Shown here: positions 33,239 through 42,017 of the stretch, piece after piece
How the letters are laid out: every line of letters begins with the position of its first letter
Position numbering within the stretch: the stretch's first letter is position 1
Origin: Christiangramia forsetii KT0803
GTDB lineage: Bacteria; Bacteroidota; Bacteroidia; Flavobacteriales; Flavobacteriaceae
DNA: 64,000 nucleotides
Assembly: GCF_000060345.1 (NCBI RefSeq)
Contig: NC_008571.1
Coordinates: forward strand, 1,798,001 to 1,862,000
Direction of reading: 5' to 3'
The notes under the pieces: model-generated
What the model saw: only the letters and a program-made list of their open reading frames with translations
The model's database searches: none
What the model was told of the DNA's origin: nothing
Translations under genes and position numbers: made by a program

Positions 33239-33339
33239 CGTATTTTAGTCTTTAGTAGAATATTGTGCTATTATTATATATTTAGAGTAGTTTAGCTACT
33301 AACATATTAAAATAAAACTTTTTAAAATTATAGCTTATA

Positions 33340-33831
33340 ATGATTTCAGAACCTAAGATTGAAGAATTAAAATCTAAAAAACTGATAGGTATATGTATTA
33401 CGACTAGCCTGGCAGATGATAAGACCAGCCTGCTTTGGAATAGGTTTATGAGGTTAAGAGGCGCTATAGAACGTAATAAAGGAGAAAGTCTTTATTCTGT
33501 TCAGGAGTATGGAGAAAATTTTATGAAAGGTGAATTTGATACACAGTCAAAATTCAATAAATGGGCGGCAACAGAAGTTTCAGATTTTAAAGAAATTCCG
33601 AAAGGACTGGAAAAACTTGAGATTCCCGCCGGAAAATATGCTGTATTTATCCATAAAGGTACCGCAAGCGAATTCGCTGAAACTTCGAACTATATTTTTA
33701 ATGAATGGTTACCTAATTCTGATTATGACCTGGATGATCGTCCACATTTTGAAGTCTTAGGAGCAGATTATAAAGGTCCTGAAAACCCGGATTCTAAGGA
33801 AGATATCTGGATCCCAATAACAGCAAAATAA
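33340..33831 (+). CDS. GyrI-like / AraC effector-binding domain protein
   Basis: This is a 163-residue stand-alone GyrI-like small-molecule-binding domain. The typical parts are an N-terminal LIGICITTSLADDKTSLLWNRFMRL, a central YSVQEYGENFM, LEKLEIPAGKYAVFIHKG and the ending HFEVLGADYKGPENPDSKEDIWIPI. Such proteins bind hydrophobic drugs or metabolites, or act as DNA gyrase inhibitors like SbmC/GyrI. No DNA-binding domain is attached. It is followed within 21 bases by the DUF1853 gene, probably on one transcript. Confidence 0.8.
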   Translation: MISEPKIEELKSKKLIGICITTSLADDKTSLLWNRFMRLRGAIERNKGESLYSVQEYGENFMKGEFDTQSKFNKWAATEVSDFKEIPKGLEKLEIPAGKYAVFIHKGTASEFAETSNYIFNEWLPNSDYDLDDRPHFEVLGADYKGPENPDSKEDIWIPITAK

Positions 33832-33852
33832 ATCCTGAACCCTAAACTTCTT

Positions 33853-34686
33853 TTGACAGAGCCCAGCATATTAAATCAGTTTCAAGGTTTTCTGGATACC
33901 CAGGATATTTTTCCAAAAAATCATAATACTGATATTACTACTTTTGAATTTCCGGAAGTTGATATTACTAATAATTTAATAGCCGATCTCGAAAAATTAG
34001 ACCATCCTCGAAATTCAGTTCTGGGAAAAAGAATGGAAAGTTTTTTTGAAATAGCTATAAAGTATTCTTCACGATATGAACTTATAGATTCGAACATTCA
34101 GATCATTCATAATAAACAAACCCTTGGTGAACTGGATTTCTTAATTTTCGATAAACATAATTCAACGCCTCTACATATTGAGCTCGTCTACAAGCTTTAT
34201 GTCTACGACCAAACATTTCCTTCGGAAAATCAAAGATGGATAGGCCCTAATAGACGTGATAGTTTTTCTATGAAATTAGAAAAACTGAAATCGAAGCAGT
34301 TTCCTTTATTATACAAACCTGAAACTTCTATTTACTTAAATAAATTGGGGCTTGTTTCCGAAGAGATTAAACAACAACTATGCTTTAAAGCTCAACTTTT
34401 TATTCCTAAAAATAATAAGCTGGATGATCGAGGGAATATTAATCCCGAATGTTATAGTGGCAAGTGGTTTAAATTTAAAGATTTCCTGAAAATGAATTGG
34501 CAGGAAAATCTTTTTCATAGTCCGAAGAAAAAAAACTGGAGTTGCGATCCGGGAAAAAATTCAGACTGGATGAGTCAGGAAGAACTATTACAGAATATTG
34601 AATTTCTTTTTAAAGAAAACAAAGCGCCATTAGTTTGGATGAAGACAAAATCAAGCATTCACAGTTTTTTTATTGTTTGGTGGTAA
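33853..34686 (+). CDS. DUF1853 family protein, probable TTG start
   Basis: This is 277 residues if translation starts at the TTG at 33853, which lies 24 bases behind the in-frame stop of the preceding gene. There is no ATG before residue 61, and the N-terminus read from TTG already fits the family. DUF1853 members look nuclease-like (ELDFLIFDKHNSTPLHIELVYKLYVYD resembles the D-ExK core of PD-(D/E)XK enzymes), but no activity is established. It shows no signal peptide or membrane segment. The end (KSSIHSFFIVWW) is hydrophobic and aromatic. Confidence 0.7.
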   Translation: MTEPSILNQFQGFLDTQDIFPKNHNTDITTFEFPEVDITNNLIADLEKLDHPRNSVLGKRMESFFEIAIKYSSRYELIDSNIQIIHNKQTLGELDFLIFDKHNSTPLHIELVYKLYVYDQTFPSENQRWIGPNRRDSFSMKLEKLKSKQFPLLYKPETSIYLNKLGLVSEEIKQQLCFKAQLFIPKNNKLDDRGNINPECYSGKWFKFKDFLKMNWQENLFHSPKKKNWSCDPGKNSDWMSQEELLQNIEFLFKENKAPLVWMKTKSSIHSFFIVWW

Positions 34687-34706
34687 TCTAAACTTTATAA
34701 TTCTAT

Positions 34707-34714
34707 TAAATTTG
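34707..34714 (+). promoter_or_regulatory. Candidate -7 element of the CDF gene
   Basis: TAAATTTG matches TAnnTTTG exactly and lies 20 bases before the ATG at 34735, giving a very short leader. A TTTG at the expected distance is missing, so only the -7 part is supported. Confidence 0.35.
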
Positions 34715-34734
34715 TAAACTTCAAAATCAAGTTT

Positions 34735-35613
34735 ATGCAGCCGGGCTACAGGGAAGCGGTAAAAGCTTCTTATTTTAGTATTGCAGGAAATGCACTTTTA
34801 GCAATTGCTAAAGCGGTGACAGGCATTTTTGGGAACTCTTATGCGCTTATAGCCGATGCCATTGAATCTACCACCGATGTTTTTTCCTCTCTCTTGGTGT
34901 TACTTGGCCTAAGATATGCCAATAAACCGGCCGATGAGAACCATCCCTATGGTCATGGAAAAGCAGAACCGCTTATTACATTTATGGTGGTTGGATTTCT
35001 CATAGTTTCGGCAACGGTTATTGCTTATGAAAGTATTGAAAACATCAGCACTCCTCATGAAGTTCCCGAACCTTACACGCTAATTGTTCTATTGGTAATC
35101 ATCATTATTAAAGAGGTTTCATATCGCTTTGTTTCTAAAAAAGGGACAGAGACCAACAGCTCTGCGTTAAAGGCTGATGCCTGGCATCATCGCAGCGATG
35201 CGATCACTTCTTTTATGGCTTTCATCGGAATTTCCGTTGCTCTCTATATGGGAAAAGGCTATGAAAATGCCGATGACTGGGCCGCATTATTTGCATCCGG
35301 ATTTATACTCTTTAATGCGTACCTCATTTTGAGACCAGCTCTGGGAGAAGTGATGGATGAGCACAGGTATGATGATATTGAATCTGAAATAAGAGCTATT
35401 GCTCAAGACAATAAAGGAGTGGTCGAAACTGAAAAATGTTTTATTAGAAAAACCGGAATGACTTTTCATGTAGACCTTCATATCGCTGTAGATTCTGAAA
35501 TTAGTGTGAAGGCAGGACATGATATCGCCCATAGAGTTAAAGACGATGTGCTTGAAAAACTTCCACAGATTGCAGACGTTCTTATACATGTAGAACCAGA
35601 CGACGAGCTCTGA
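34735..35613 (+). CDS. Cation diffusion facilitator (Zn2+/Fe2+ efflux)
   Basis: This is a 292-residue protein with about six membrane segments and a cytoplasmic C-terminal domain. The metal site in the second helix is ALIADAIESTTD, the inter-helix motif HPYGHGKAEPL follows, and the fifth-helix site is ADAWHHRSDA, giving the typical D/D and H/D tetrad of CDF proteins. The C-terminal dimer domain contains HVDLHIAVDSEISVKAGHDIAHRV. It exports divalent cations against protons. The order of residues fits FieF/ZitB-like members, and the exact metal cannot be told. Confidence 0.92.
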   Translation: MQPGYREAVKASYFSIAGNALLAIAKAVTGIFGNSYALIADAIESTTDVFSSLLVLLGLRYANKPADENHPYGHGKAEPLITFMVVGFLIVSATVIAYESIENISTPHEVPEPYTLIVLLVIIIIKEVSYRFVSKKGTETNSSALKADAWHHRSDAITSFMAFIGISVALYMGKGYENADDWAALFASGFILFNAYLILRPALGEVMDEHRYDDIESEIRAIAQDNKGVVETEKCFIRKTGMTFHVDLHIAVDSEISVKAGHDIAHRVKDDVLEKLPQIADVLIHVEPDDEL

Positions 35614-35745
35614 TTAACTTCTGGACACTAAGAAAACTTTCAAAGTTATTAAGAAATATTTAGCACAAAGCAAGCCTTTGAAGCTTTGATATCAATGGGT
35701 TTAAGTGTATCTTAAATTTCAAGTTAACCACAAAAAAATAAAACT

Positions 35746-36900
35746 ATGTCGATGATTAATGAGCAAGAATTTAAGAAACTAGCAGGTTATAATAATGAAA
35801 CCTGTATTTCAACCTTTATTCCTACTCAAAGAGCGGGGAAAGAAGTTCTGGAAGAAAAGAATAAAAAGCATCTCAATTCCCAATGGAATGAGATAAGAAA
35901 GAAATTAAAATCAGATAAGGTTGCTGATGAAACAATTGAAAAAATTGGTAATCCCATTCTGGCTTTAATAGATGATAGAGACTTTTGGCGTCATCAATCT
36001 GATGGTTTGGCAATTTTTGCTTCCTCAGAGTTTTTTGAAAATTATACCCTCCCGGTAAACTTTGAAGCTTACCATTATATTTCAACAGAATTTTACGTGA
36101 AACCACTGGTTCCGGTAATGACTGGCGATGGCAGATTTAATATTCTGTCAATTCAGCTGGAAGACGTTAAATTTTATGAAACATCAAAATATAGTATAAG
36201 CCAGGTGGAAATTGATGACCTTACTCCTTCCCGCCTGGAAGAAAGAGTCGGTTTTGATTATAAGGAAAAGGCACTCCAGTTTAGAACCCAGGGAGAAGGT
36301 GGGGAAAAAACGCAATTCCACGGTCATGGTGGAAACGAAAGAGACGAGAATGTAGAAATTAAACAATTTTTCAGAGCTGTAGACCAGGGATTAAAAGACT
36401 ATCTAACAAAAGATAAATTACCATTGATAGTATTCTGCCAGGATCACTTATTCCCTATTTATAAAGATGCTAATACTTATAATCATTTAATAGATAAAGT
36501 GATTTCTGGTAATCCTAATGATACCGATATGCTTGGAATTCAACAGAAAGCTCTGGAAATTGCTGAGCCGTATTTGAATGAGAACCGCAATGAGAAAATT
36601 AAAAAATATAAGGAGTTAAGTAAAACTGAAAATACTTCCTCTGCAGTAAGCGACATTATATCTTCAGTATATCAGGGAAAAGTTGATACCCTTTTTATAG
36701 AAAATCGTGCGGAAATATGGGGTAATTTTAATGAAGATCAAATGAAAGTTGAATTTTCTGATCAGCAGGAAAATGGCAATATCTCACTTCTAAATCTTGC
36801 CGCAAAAAAAACCATTGAGATGGGTGGAAAAGTTTATCTGGTAGAACATGAATTTATGCCCAATACAGAATCAAAAATGAATGCTTTACTAAGATTCTAA
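35746..36900 (+). CDS. baeRF-type protein (bacterial relative of archaeo-eukaryotic release factor)
   Basis: This is a 384-residue protein. The N-terminus NEQEFKKLAGYNNETCISTFIPTQRAGKEVLEEKNKKHLNSQW and the centre FRAVDQGLKDYLTKDKLPLIVFCQDHLFPIYKDA match the bacterial eRF1-like (baeRF) families described from comparative genomics. The C-terminus QGKVDTLFIENRAEIWGNF followed by SLLNLAAKKTIEMGGKVYLVEHEFMP resembles the third eRF1 domain (Pelota-like fold). It lacks an obvious GGQ peptide-release motif (HGHGGNERDE sits in the middle), so it may bind ribosomes without releasing peptides. It stands alone. Confidence 0.7.
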   Translation: MSMINEQEFKKLAGYNNETCISTFIPTQRAGKEVLEEKNKKHLNSQWNEIRKKLKSDKVADETIEKIGNPILALIDDRDFWRHQSDGLAIFASSEFFENYTLPVNFEAYHYISTEFYVKPLVPVMTGDGRFNILSIQLEDVKFYETSKYSISQVEIDDLTPSRLEERVGFDYKEKALQFRTQGEGGEKTQFHGHGGNERDENVEIKQFFRAVDQGLKDYLTKDKLPLIVFCQDHLFPIYKDANTYNHLIDKVISGNPNDTDMLGIQQKALEIAEPYLNENRNEKIKKYKELSKTENTSSAVSDIISSVYQGKVDTLFIENRAEIWGNFNEDQMKVEFSDQQENGNISLLNLAAKKTIEMGGKVYLVEHEFMPNTESKMNALLRF

Positions 36901-36908
36901 GGAGCAAT

Positions 36909-36982
36909 AGAGGCTGTTTAAACAATATTAATTGTTTGGTATCTTACAGTAACGACCATCAATACTTTTTAGACAGCCTCTT
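36909..36982 (+). terminator. Terminator-like inverted repeat behind the baeRF gene
   Basis: AGAGGCTGTTTAAA (36909-36922) pairs with TTTTTAGACAGCCTCT (36966-36981) with one mismatch over a loop of about 43 bases. It is followed by TCTTTTTAT, a T-rich tract, placed 9 bases behind the stop. Confidence 0.6.
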
Positions 36983-37058
36983 CTTTTTATGCATTTTCTT
37001 CAGAAATTTACCCGACTAATTTTTTAAGCTTAACTTTAGCCCCTTAAAATTACTATTA

Positions 37059-37796
37059 ATGGAAACTAATCTTGCCGTACTTATAGACGGCGATAATATC
37101 CCATCTGCTCATGTAAAAGAAATGATGGAAGAAATTGCCAAATATGGCAATCCTACAATCAAAAGAATTTATGGGGATTGGACAAAACCTCATTTAAATA
37201 AATGGAAAAACGTTCTTTTAGAGAACGCCATTCATCCCATCCAGCAATATGGTTATACTCAAGGGAAGAATGCCACAGATTCAGCAATGATCATCGATGC
37301 CATGGATATCCTTTATTCTAATAAAGTTGACGGATTTTGCCTGGTTTCGAGTGATTCAGATTTTACCAGGCTGGCAACGCGATTAAGAGAAGCCAGCATG
37401 AAAGTAATTGGAATCGGAGAAAAGAAAACACCAGATCCGTTTATCGTTGCCTGCGACAAATTTATTTATATCGAAATCCTTAAAAATAACTCTAAGGAAG
37501 CTGAAAACGATAAGAACAATAAAGAGAAGGGAAGTAAAAAAACAAATTTAGAGAAGGTGACGCCCAAAGTAATCAGACTTATTTCCCATACTATTTCTGA
37601 TGTTGCCGATGAAGATGGATGGGCATTTTTGGGAGATGTTGGAAGTTTACTTCAGAAAAAGCAGCCAAATTTCGATTCCAGAAACTATGGGTTTCAAAAA
37701 TTAACACCTATGATAAATTCCATAGATAAATTTGAAATTGAATCAAGGGAAAATGCCAATTCCAAATTCAAACTTATTTACGTAAGAAATAAATAA
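37059..37796 (+). CDS. NYN-domain (LabA/PIN-like) RNase with OST-HTH/LOTUS domain
   Basis: This is a 245-residue protein. Residues about 1-145 are an NYN/PIN nuclease with the acidic metal-site residues in LAVLIDGDNIP, DSAMIIDAMDIL and LVSSDSDFTRLATRLRE, and the typical IGIGEKKTPDPFIVACDKFIYIE. A Lys/Asn-rich linker (about 146-165) leads to an OST-HTH/LOTUS winged helix (about 167-245), which binds RNA, often G-rich or structured. It is likely a small cytoplasmic RNase or RNA-processing factor. It is followed by the pirin gene after 8 bases. Confidence 0.87.
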   Translation: METNLAVLIDGDNIPSAHVKEMMEEIAKYGNPTIKRIYGDWTKPHLNKWKNVLLENAIHPIQQYGYTQGKNATDSAMIIDAMDILYSNKVDGFCLVSSDSDFTRLATRLREASMKVIGIGEKKTPDPFIVACDKFIYIEILKNNSKEAENDKNNKEKGSKKTNLEKVTPKVIRLISHTISDVADEDGWAFLGDVGSLLQKKQPNFDSRNYGFQKLTPMINSIDKFEIESRENANSKFKLIYVRNK

Positions 37797-37804
37797 ACCT
37801 GAAA

Positions 37805-38656
37805 ATGAGGAATATCAAGAAACTTCATAAAGCGGAATATAGGCCCATGGGAGATCTAAAGACCTGGTCTCCCCTACCTACCAAAAATCTGCAGATGATA
37901 GATCCCTTTATATTTCTTAACCATCACGGACCTCAGGTTTATGGCCCTAATAATAACGGATTGCCTTTTGGACCACATCCACACCGCGGAATGGAAACCG
38001 TAACTTTTATTCTGGATGGCGATATTGCTCATAAAGATAGCGACGGGCACTATAGTGTAATTAAAGGTGGCGGCGTACAATGGATGACAGCGGGTAAAGG
38101 TCTCTTACATTCTGAAATTTCTTCAGAAGACTTTAAAAAAGTTGGAGGGCCAATTGAAATTCTGCAATTATGGGTGAACCTTCCCAAAAGGTTGAAAATG
38201 ATGGCTCCTGTATATCGTGGTCTTCAGGAGGACAAGATTTCGATTTGGACGAATGAAGAGGAAACCATAAAAGCTCAGGTAGTTTCTGGAAATTTTAAAG
38301 GTATTCGTGGCGCTTTTGATACTCCAACTTCAGTGGATCTTTCTTTGGTGCATTTTGATAAAGAATCTAAAGTGCAATTAGAAATCCCAAAATCTGATAA
38401 TATTTTCTTTTATGTAGTTCGCGGAAAACTGGAAGTTAATGAAATTGAAGTTCCGGAACTTCATTTAGCTGAATTTTCAAAGAATAGCGAAATTTTAAAT
38501 ATTTCAGCAAAAGAAAATAGTATTCTATTATTGGGGCATGCTAAACCTTTTGAAGAAAAAGTAGTCTTTGGAGGACCATTTGTTATGAATTCTGAAGAAG
38601 AAATTCAGCAGGCTTATGCAGATTATAAGTCGGGAAAAATGGGGAAATGGGAATGA
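37805..38656 (+). CDS. Pirin family bicupin
   Basis: This is a 283-residue two-cupin protein. The N-terminal cupin holds the pirin metal motif FGPHPHRGMETVTFILDGDIAHKDS followed by GGGVQWMTAGKGLLHSE (His/His/His/Glu ligands for Fe). The C-terminal cupin is less conserved. Bacterial members such as YhhW have quercetin 2,3-dioxygenase activity in vitro, while others are redox or regulatory proteins, so no substrate is claimed. It starts 8 bases behind the NYN gene. Confidence 0.9.
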   Translation: MRNIKKLHKAEYRPMGDLKTWSPLPTKNLQMIDPFIFLNHHGPQVYGPNNNGLPFGPHPHRGMETVTFILDGDIAHKDSDGHYSVIKGGGVQWMTAGKGLLHSEISSEDFKKVGGPIEILQLWVNLPKRLKMMAPVYRGLQEDKISIWTNEEETIKAQVVSGNFKGIRGAFDTPTSVDLSLVHFDKESKVQLEIPKSDNIFFYVVRGKLEVNEIEVPELHLAEFSKNSEILNISAKENSILLLGHAKPFEEKVVFGGPFVMNSEEEIQQAYADYKSGKMGKWE

Positions 38657-38794
38657 CCTCACTATAAACTGCTACAAAGTTTCGACCTTAACTGGAGAAG
38701 GAATATAAAAACTTTTCAGAATTATTCTTTAAATTACCCAGAGACAGTTTTATATTTCAATTAAAATGAGTTGGCATTAATACTAAAAAAACCG

Positions 38795-39388
38795 ATGAAA
38801 CATTTAATAATCATTTTTATTTTGGCTTTGGTTAGTTGCAAAAACTACAATGAAACCGAAACAAAAATGGAGAATGGATCGAGAACGGAAATTGAATCGG
38901 AATTGGAAACTGAAAGCGGAATTGACATAACAGTCTACGAAATGTGGAACAATTACATCAAAGCAAATCCTGGATTTAAGAATGAAGAAATGCCAGAGCC
39001 CGAATTTTCTCATAATAATAGAGAAGATGCAGATCGACTGGCGGAATTAACCGTGAATGGAAAAAAGAAAGCCTCTTCTGGCTTATATAGTTTGTATAAG
39101 CAATATAATGTTGAAATTCCGAAAGCCGGAACAAAACAAATAATAACGGATTTTGACGGAAAAGCAAAAGCGATTATAGAAAATTCAAGTGTAGATACAA
39201 TTCCATTTAATAAAATTTCCAAAGAATACGCTGAATTGGATATGGGAACGGAAATTGAACCGCTCAAAAAATGGAAAAAAGCACATTGGGACTTTTTTGA
39301 AAGCTTTTTGGAGGAAAGCGGAAAAAAACCGACAGAAGAAATGCTAATAGTTTGTGTAAGGTTTGAACTAATCTGGACAGAAAGGTAA
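38795..39388 (+). CDS. ASCH-domain lipoprotein
   Basis: This is 197 residues from the ATG at 38795, which puts the lipoprotein signal MKHLIIIFILALVSCKN at the N-terminus. A TTG eight codons upstream is unlikely. The region from about residue 45 (YEMWNNYIKANPGF, NREDADRLAELTVNGKKKASSGLY, AGTKQIITDFDGKAKAIIENSSVDTIPF, WKKAHWDFFESFLEESGKKPTEEMLIVCVRFELIW) is an ASCH domain, a PUA-like beta barrel usually linked to RNA or nucleoside binding in the cytoplasm. A lipoprotein signal on an ASCH domain is unusual. Its AT-rich codon use differs from nearby genes. It ends near a long palindrome. Confidence 0.75.
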   Translation: MKHLIIIFILALVSCKNYNETETKMENGSRTEIESELETESGIDITVYEMWNNYIKANPGFKNEEMPEPEFSHNNREDADRLAELTVNGKKKASSGLYSLYKQYNVEIPKAGTKQIITDFDGKAKAIIENSSVDTIPFNKISKEYAELDMGTEIEPLKKWKKAHWDFFESFLEESGKKPTEEMLIVCVRFELIWTER

Positions 39389-39522
39389 TAATACCAACAC
39401 CGTATATAATTAATGGCTAGTTTTAGCTTGCTTACGAAAATGCTTGCGAATTTTCTATTTGGTTTTTATTTACTGAATTAGGTGCTTACACATACCACTA
39501 ATAATATAGAATCAGGTTAAAC

Positions 39523-39566
39523 CAAAGAAACCTTACAGGTTTTCGAAAACCTGTAAGATTTCTTTG
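39523..39566. repeat. 44-base palindrome, REP-like bidirectional terminator
   Basis: The sequence is self-complementary over 44 bases with a single mismatched pair, centred on TTCGAA, with core CTTACAGGTTTT / AAAACCTGTAAG and outer arms CAAAGAAA / TTTCTTTG. It lies between the ends of the ASCH gene and hisIE and can end transcription from both sides. Its form recalls intergenic palindromes repeated in flavobacterial genomes. Confidence 0.65.
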
Positions 39567-39657
39567 CGTGCTAAAGGCCTAGAAATTAAAGCATTTTCCT
39601 AATACATCAATGGTTCCTTATTTTAGATCTTCAACAAAAGAATATCAGCTATATTTA

Positions 39658-40278
39658 TTAATGCCTTTCCTCTAAAACCTTAACAATATCCTTTAATCCA
39701 AAACCTTTGGCCTTTAGCAGGATCATATAATGAAATAAAAGATCTGCGCTTTCATTTAAGAAGAGATCATCATTGTCATCTTTCGCTTCAATAACCGTTT
39801 CTACGGCCTCCTCTCCTACTTTCTGTGCAATCTTATTGATACCTTTATCAAAGAGTGAAACAACATAACTATTGTCATTTTCTTTTCTCAATTCAGGTTC
39901 AGTCTCGCTTAATTTCTTTCGGCTTTCAATAATGCCTTCAAGTTTAGATAGAAATCCATATTCAACTGTATTTTCTTCTGCCCAGCAGGTATCAGTTCCT
40001 TTATGGCAAACGGGGCCTTCAGGATTTACTTCCACAAGCAACGTATCATTATCGCAGTCCAGTTTTATATTAACCAAATTCAGAAAATTCCCACTTTCTT
40101 CCCCCTTAGTCCATAAACGCTCTTTTGTCCGACTGTAAAAAGTGACTTTTTTAGTCTCATTTGTCTTTAGGAAAGCTTCCTCGTTCATATATCCAAGCAT
40201 TAAAACTTTACTGGTTTTAGAATCCTGAATGATTGCCGGCACGAGTCCGTCGATATTTTTATTGAAATCTATATTCAT
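39658..40278 (-). CDS. hisIE: Bifunctional phosphoribosyl-AMP cyclohydrolase / phosphoribosyl-ATP pyrophosphatase
   Basis: This is a 206-residue fusion carrying histidine steps 2 and 3. The HisI half (about 1-110) has MLGYMNEEAF, FYSRTKERLWTKGEESGNFL and the zinc/Mg cysteines CDNDTL and CHKGTDTCW. The HisE half (about 115-206) has SLFDKGINKIAQKVGEEAVETVIEAKDDND, the acidic metal-binding helices. It is the last gene of the his operon, 105 bases behind hisF, with repeat elements in the gap. Confidence 0.97.
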   Translation of the reverse strand: MNIDFNKNIDGLVPAIIQDSKTSKVLMLGYMNEEAFLKTNETKKVTFYSRTKERLWTKGEESGNFLNLVNIKLDCDNDTLLVEVNPEGPVCHKGTDTCWAEENTVEYGFLSKLEGIIESRKKLSETEPELRKENDNSYVVSLFDKGINKIAQKVGEEAVETVIEAKDDNDDLFLNESADLLFHYMILLKAKGFGLKDIVKVLEERH

Positions 40279-40297
40279 TTTATTTCTTTATAGGTCC

Positions 40298-40353
40298 TCC
40301 TGAACTTGTTTCAGGATCATTATTTTCTGTTAAGTTGCTGAAATAAATTCAGC
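40298..40353. repeat. Intergenic palindromic repeat, copy 1 (hisIE-hisF gap)
   Basis: TCCTGAACTTGTTTCAGGAT at 40298-40317 is a small palindrome identical over 20 bases to copy 2 at 41201-41220. A degenerate second palindrome GCTGAA...TTCAGC follows at 40337-40353. The motif resembles a dispersed intergenic element common in Bacteroidota genomes (from memory). Confidence 0.6.
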
Positions 40354-40383
40354 ACGACATTTAATATCGCTGGAAATTAGTAA

Positions 40384-41139
40384 TTATAATCTTACTGAAA
40401 TTCCGGCTGTTCTTAGTTGGTTTTTAAGGTCTGATATTTCAATCTCTTTAAAATGGAACACACTCGCAGCCAGAGCAGCATCTGCTTTTCCAGCCTGAAA
40501 AGTATCTTGAAAATGCTGAATATTACCCGCTCCTCCTGAAGCAATGATGGGAATATTCAAATCTTCTGAAAGTCTGGCCAGAGCTTCATTGGCAAAGCCG
40601 TTTTTAGTACCATCGTGATCCATAGAAGTAAATAGAATCTCTCCAGCTCCACGTTGCTCCACTTCTTTTGCCCATTCAAATAGATCAAGCTCGGTGGGAA
40701 CTTTTCCGCCTACCAGGTGAACCGTCCATTTACCATTAATATTCTTGGCATCGATAGCTACCACCACACACTGACTCCCAAACTTCTCTGAAAGCTGATT
40801 GATCAACTCAGGATTTTTAACTGCGGAAGAATTTATGGATACTTTATCTGCTCCATTCTTCAAAAGTATATCAACATCTTCTACGGAAGAAATTCCACCA
40901 CCTACGGTAAATGGAATATTCAATTGTTCGGCTACATCAAGCACAAGTTTCGCCAGAGTTTTTCTTTTCTCCTCGGTAGCTGAAATATCCAGAAAAACCA
41001 ACTCATCTGCACCCTTTTCAGCATAAGCAGCAGCAAGTTCCACGGGATCTCCGGCATCTCTTAAATCAACAAAATTGACTCCTTTCACAGTTCTGCCGTT
41101 CTTAATATCCAGACAGGGAATAATTCTTTTTGTAAGCAT
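40384..41139 (-). CDS. hisF: Imidazole glycerol phosphate synthase, cyclase subunit
   Basis: This is a 251-residue TIM barrel. [22 protein letters not shown] carries the first catalytic Asp in CLD. Other HisF landmarks are [47 protein letters not shown] (second catalytic Asp and the ammonia-channel side) and [14 protein letters not shown] (phosphate site). It uses ammonia from HisH to form IGP and AICAR. It is preceded by hisA after 152 bases containing a repeat. Confidence 0.98.
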
Positions 41140-41195
41140 CTTTTTAGACGTTAGATTTTAGAAATTAGAATTCTTTTCTCTAAAATTTTTGTTTC

Positions 41196-41257
41196 CGTCA
41201 TCCTGAACTTGTTTCAGGATCTCAAAAATTAGAAGCTGAAACAAGTTCCACTTGACG
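41196..41257. repeat. Intergenic palindromic repeat, copy 2 (hisF-hisA gap)
   Basis: CGTCATCCTGAACTTGTTTC at 41196-41215 pairs with the segment ending GAAACAAGTTCCACTTGACG at 41238-41257, forming a long interrupted hairpin. The inner CCTGAACTTGTTTCAGG is itself palindromic. It shares a 20-base exact match with copy 1. Confidence 0.65.
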
Positions 41258-41291
41258 GTATATTTATTTTTAATATAACTAATTACCTCTT

Positions 41292-42017
41292 CTATTGATT
41301 TAATATATAATTTTCAAACTGTTTTAAACTAATCCTATTTTCATAGATCGCTTTACCTATGATAACTCCTTCACAGCCAAGCTCTGCCAGTTTTGGCAAT
41401 TCATCAAACTCCGAGATTCCGCCAGAAGCGATCAGGTTAATATTTTTAGTTTCAGAAAGAATTTCTTTGTAAAGTTCAAAAGAAGGACCTTCCAACATTC
41501 CATCTTTGGAAATATCTGTACATATTACATATTTCACTCCCTTTTCTTCATAATTCTGAATAAACGGAATGATCTCCTCATTTGAATCTTCCAGCCAACC
41601 GGAAACGGCAATCTTTCTATCTTTTGCATCAGCACCCAAAATGATCTTTTTATTCCCAAACTTCTGAATCCAGTTTTGAAATACATCTGAATTTTTAACA
41701 GCAATACTACCTCCGGTTATCTGGCTTGCTCCACTTTCAAAAGCAATTTGAAGATCTTTATCGGTTTTTAATCCGCCTCCAAAATCAATTTTCAAGCTTG
41801 TTTTATTAGCAATCGTCTCCAGAATTTTATGATTGACAATATGACTGGACTTAGCACCGTCCAAATCCACAAGGTGTAAATATTCAATGCCATGAGCTTC
41901 AAAAGACTTTGCTACCTCTAATGGATCTTCATTATATATTTTTTTGGTAGCGTAATCACCTTTAGAAAGTCTTACACATTTACCTTCGATAATATCTATA
42001 GCGGGTATTATTCGCAT
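41292..42017 (-). CDS. hisA: Phosphoribosylformimino-AICAR-P isomerase
   Basis: This is a 241-residue TIM barrel and HisF paralogue. [22 protein letters not shown] has the catalytic Asp in AIDI and the Arg of the substrate site. [33 protein letters not shown] and [20 protein letters not shown] (second catalytic Asp) and [13 protein letters not shown] complete the family pattern. It carries out step 4 of histidine synthesis and lies 62 bases behind hisH. Confidence 0.98.

Noticed and set aside
33239-33339. Small inverted repeat AGTAG/CTACT before the GyrI-like gene
   Set aside because: Five-base arms in AT-rich DNA are expected by chance.
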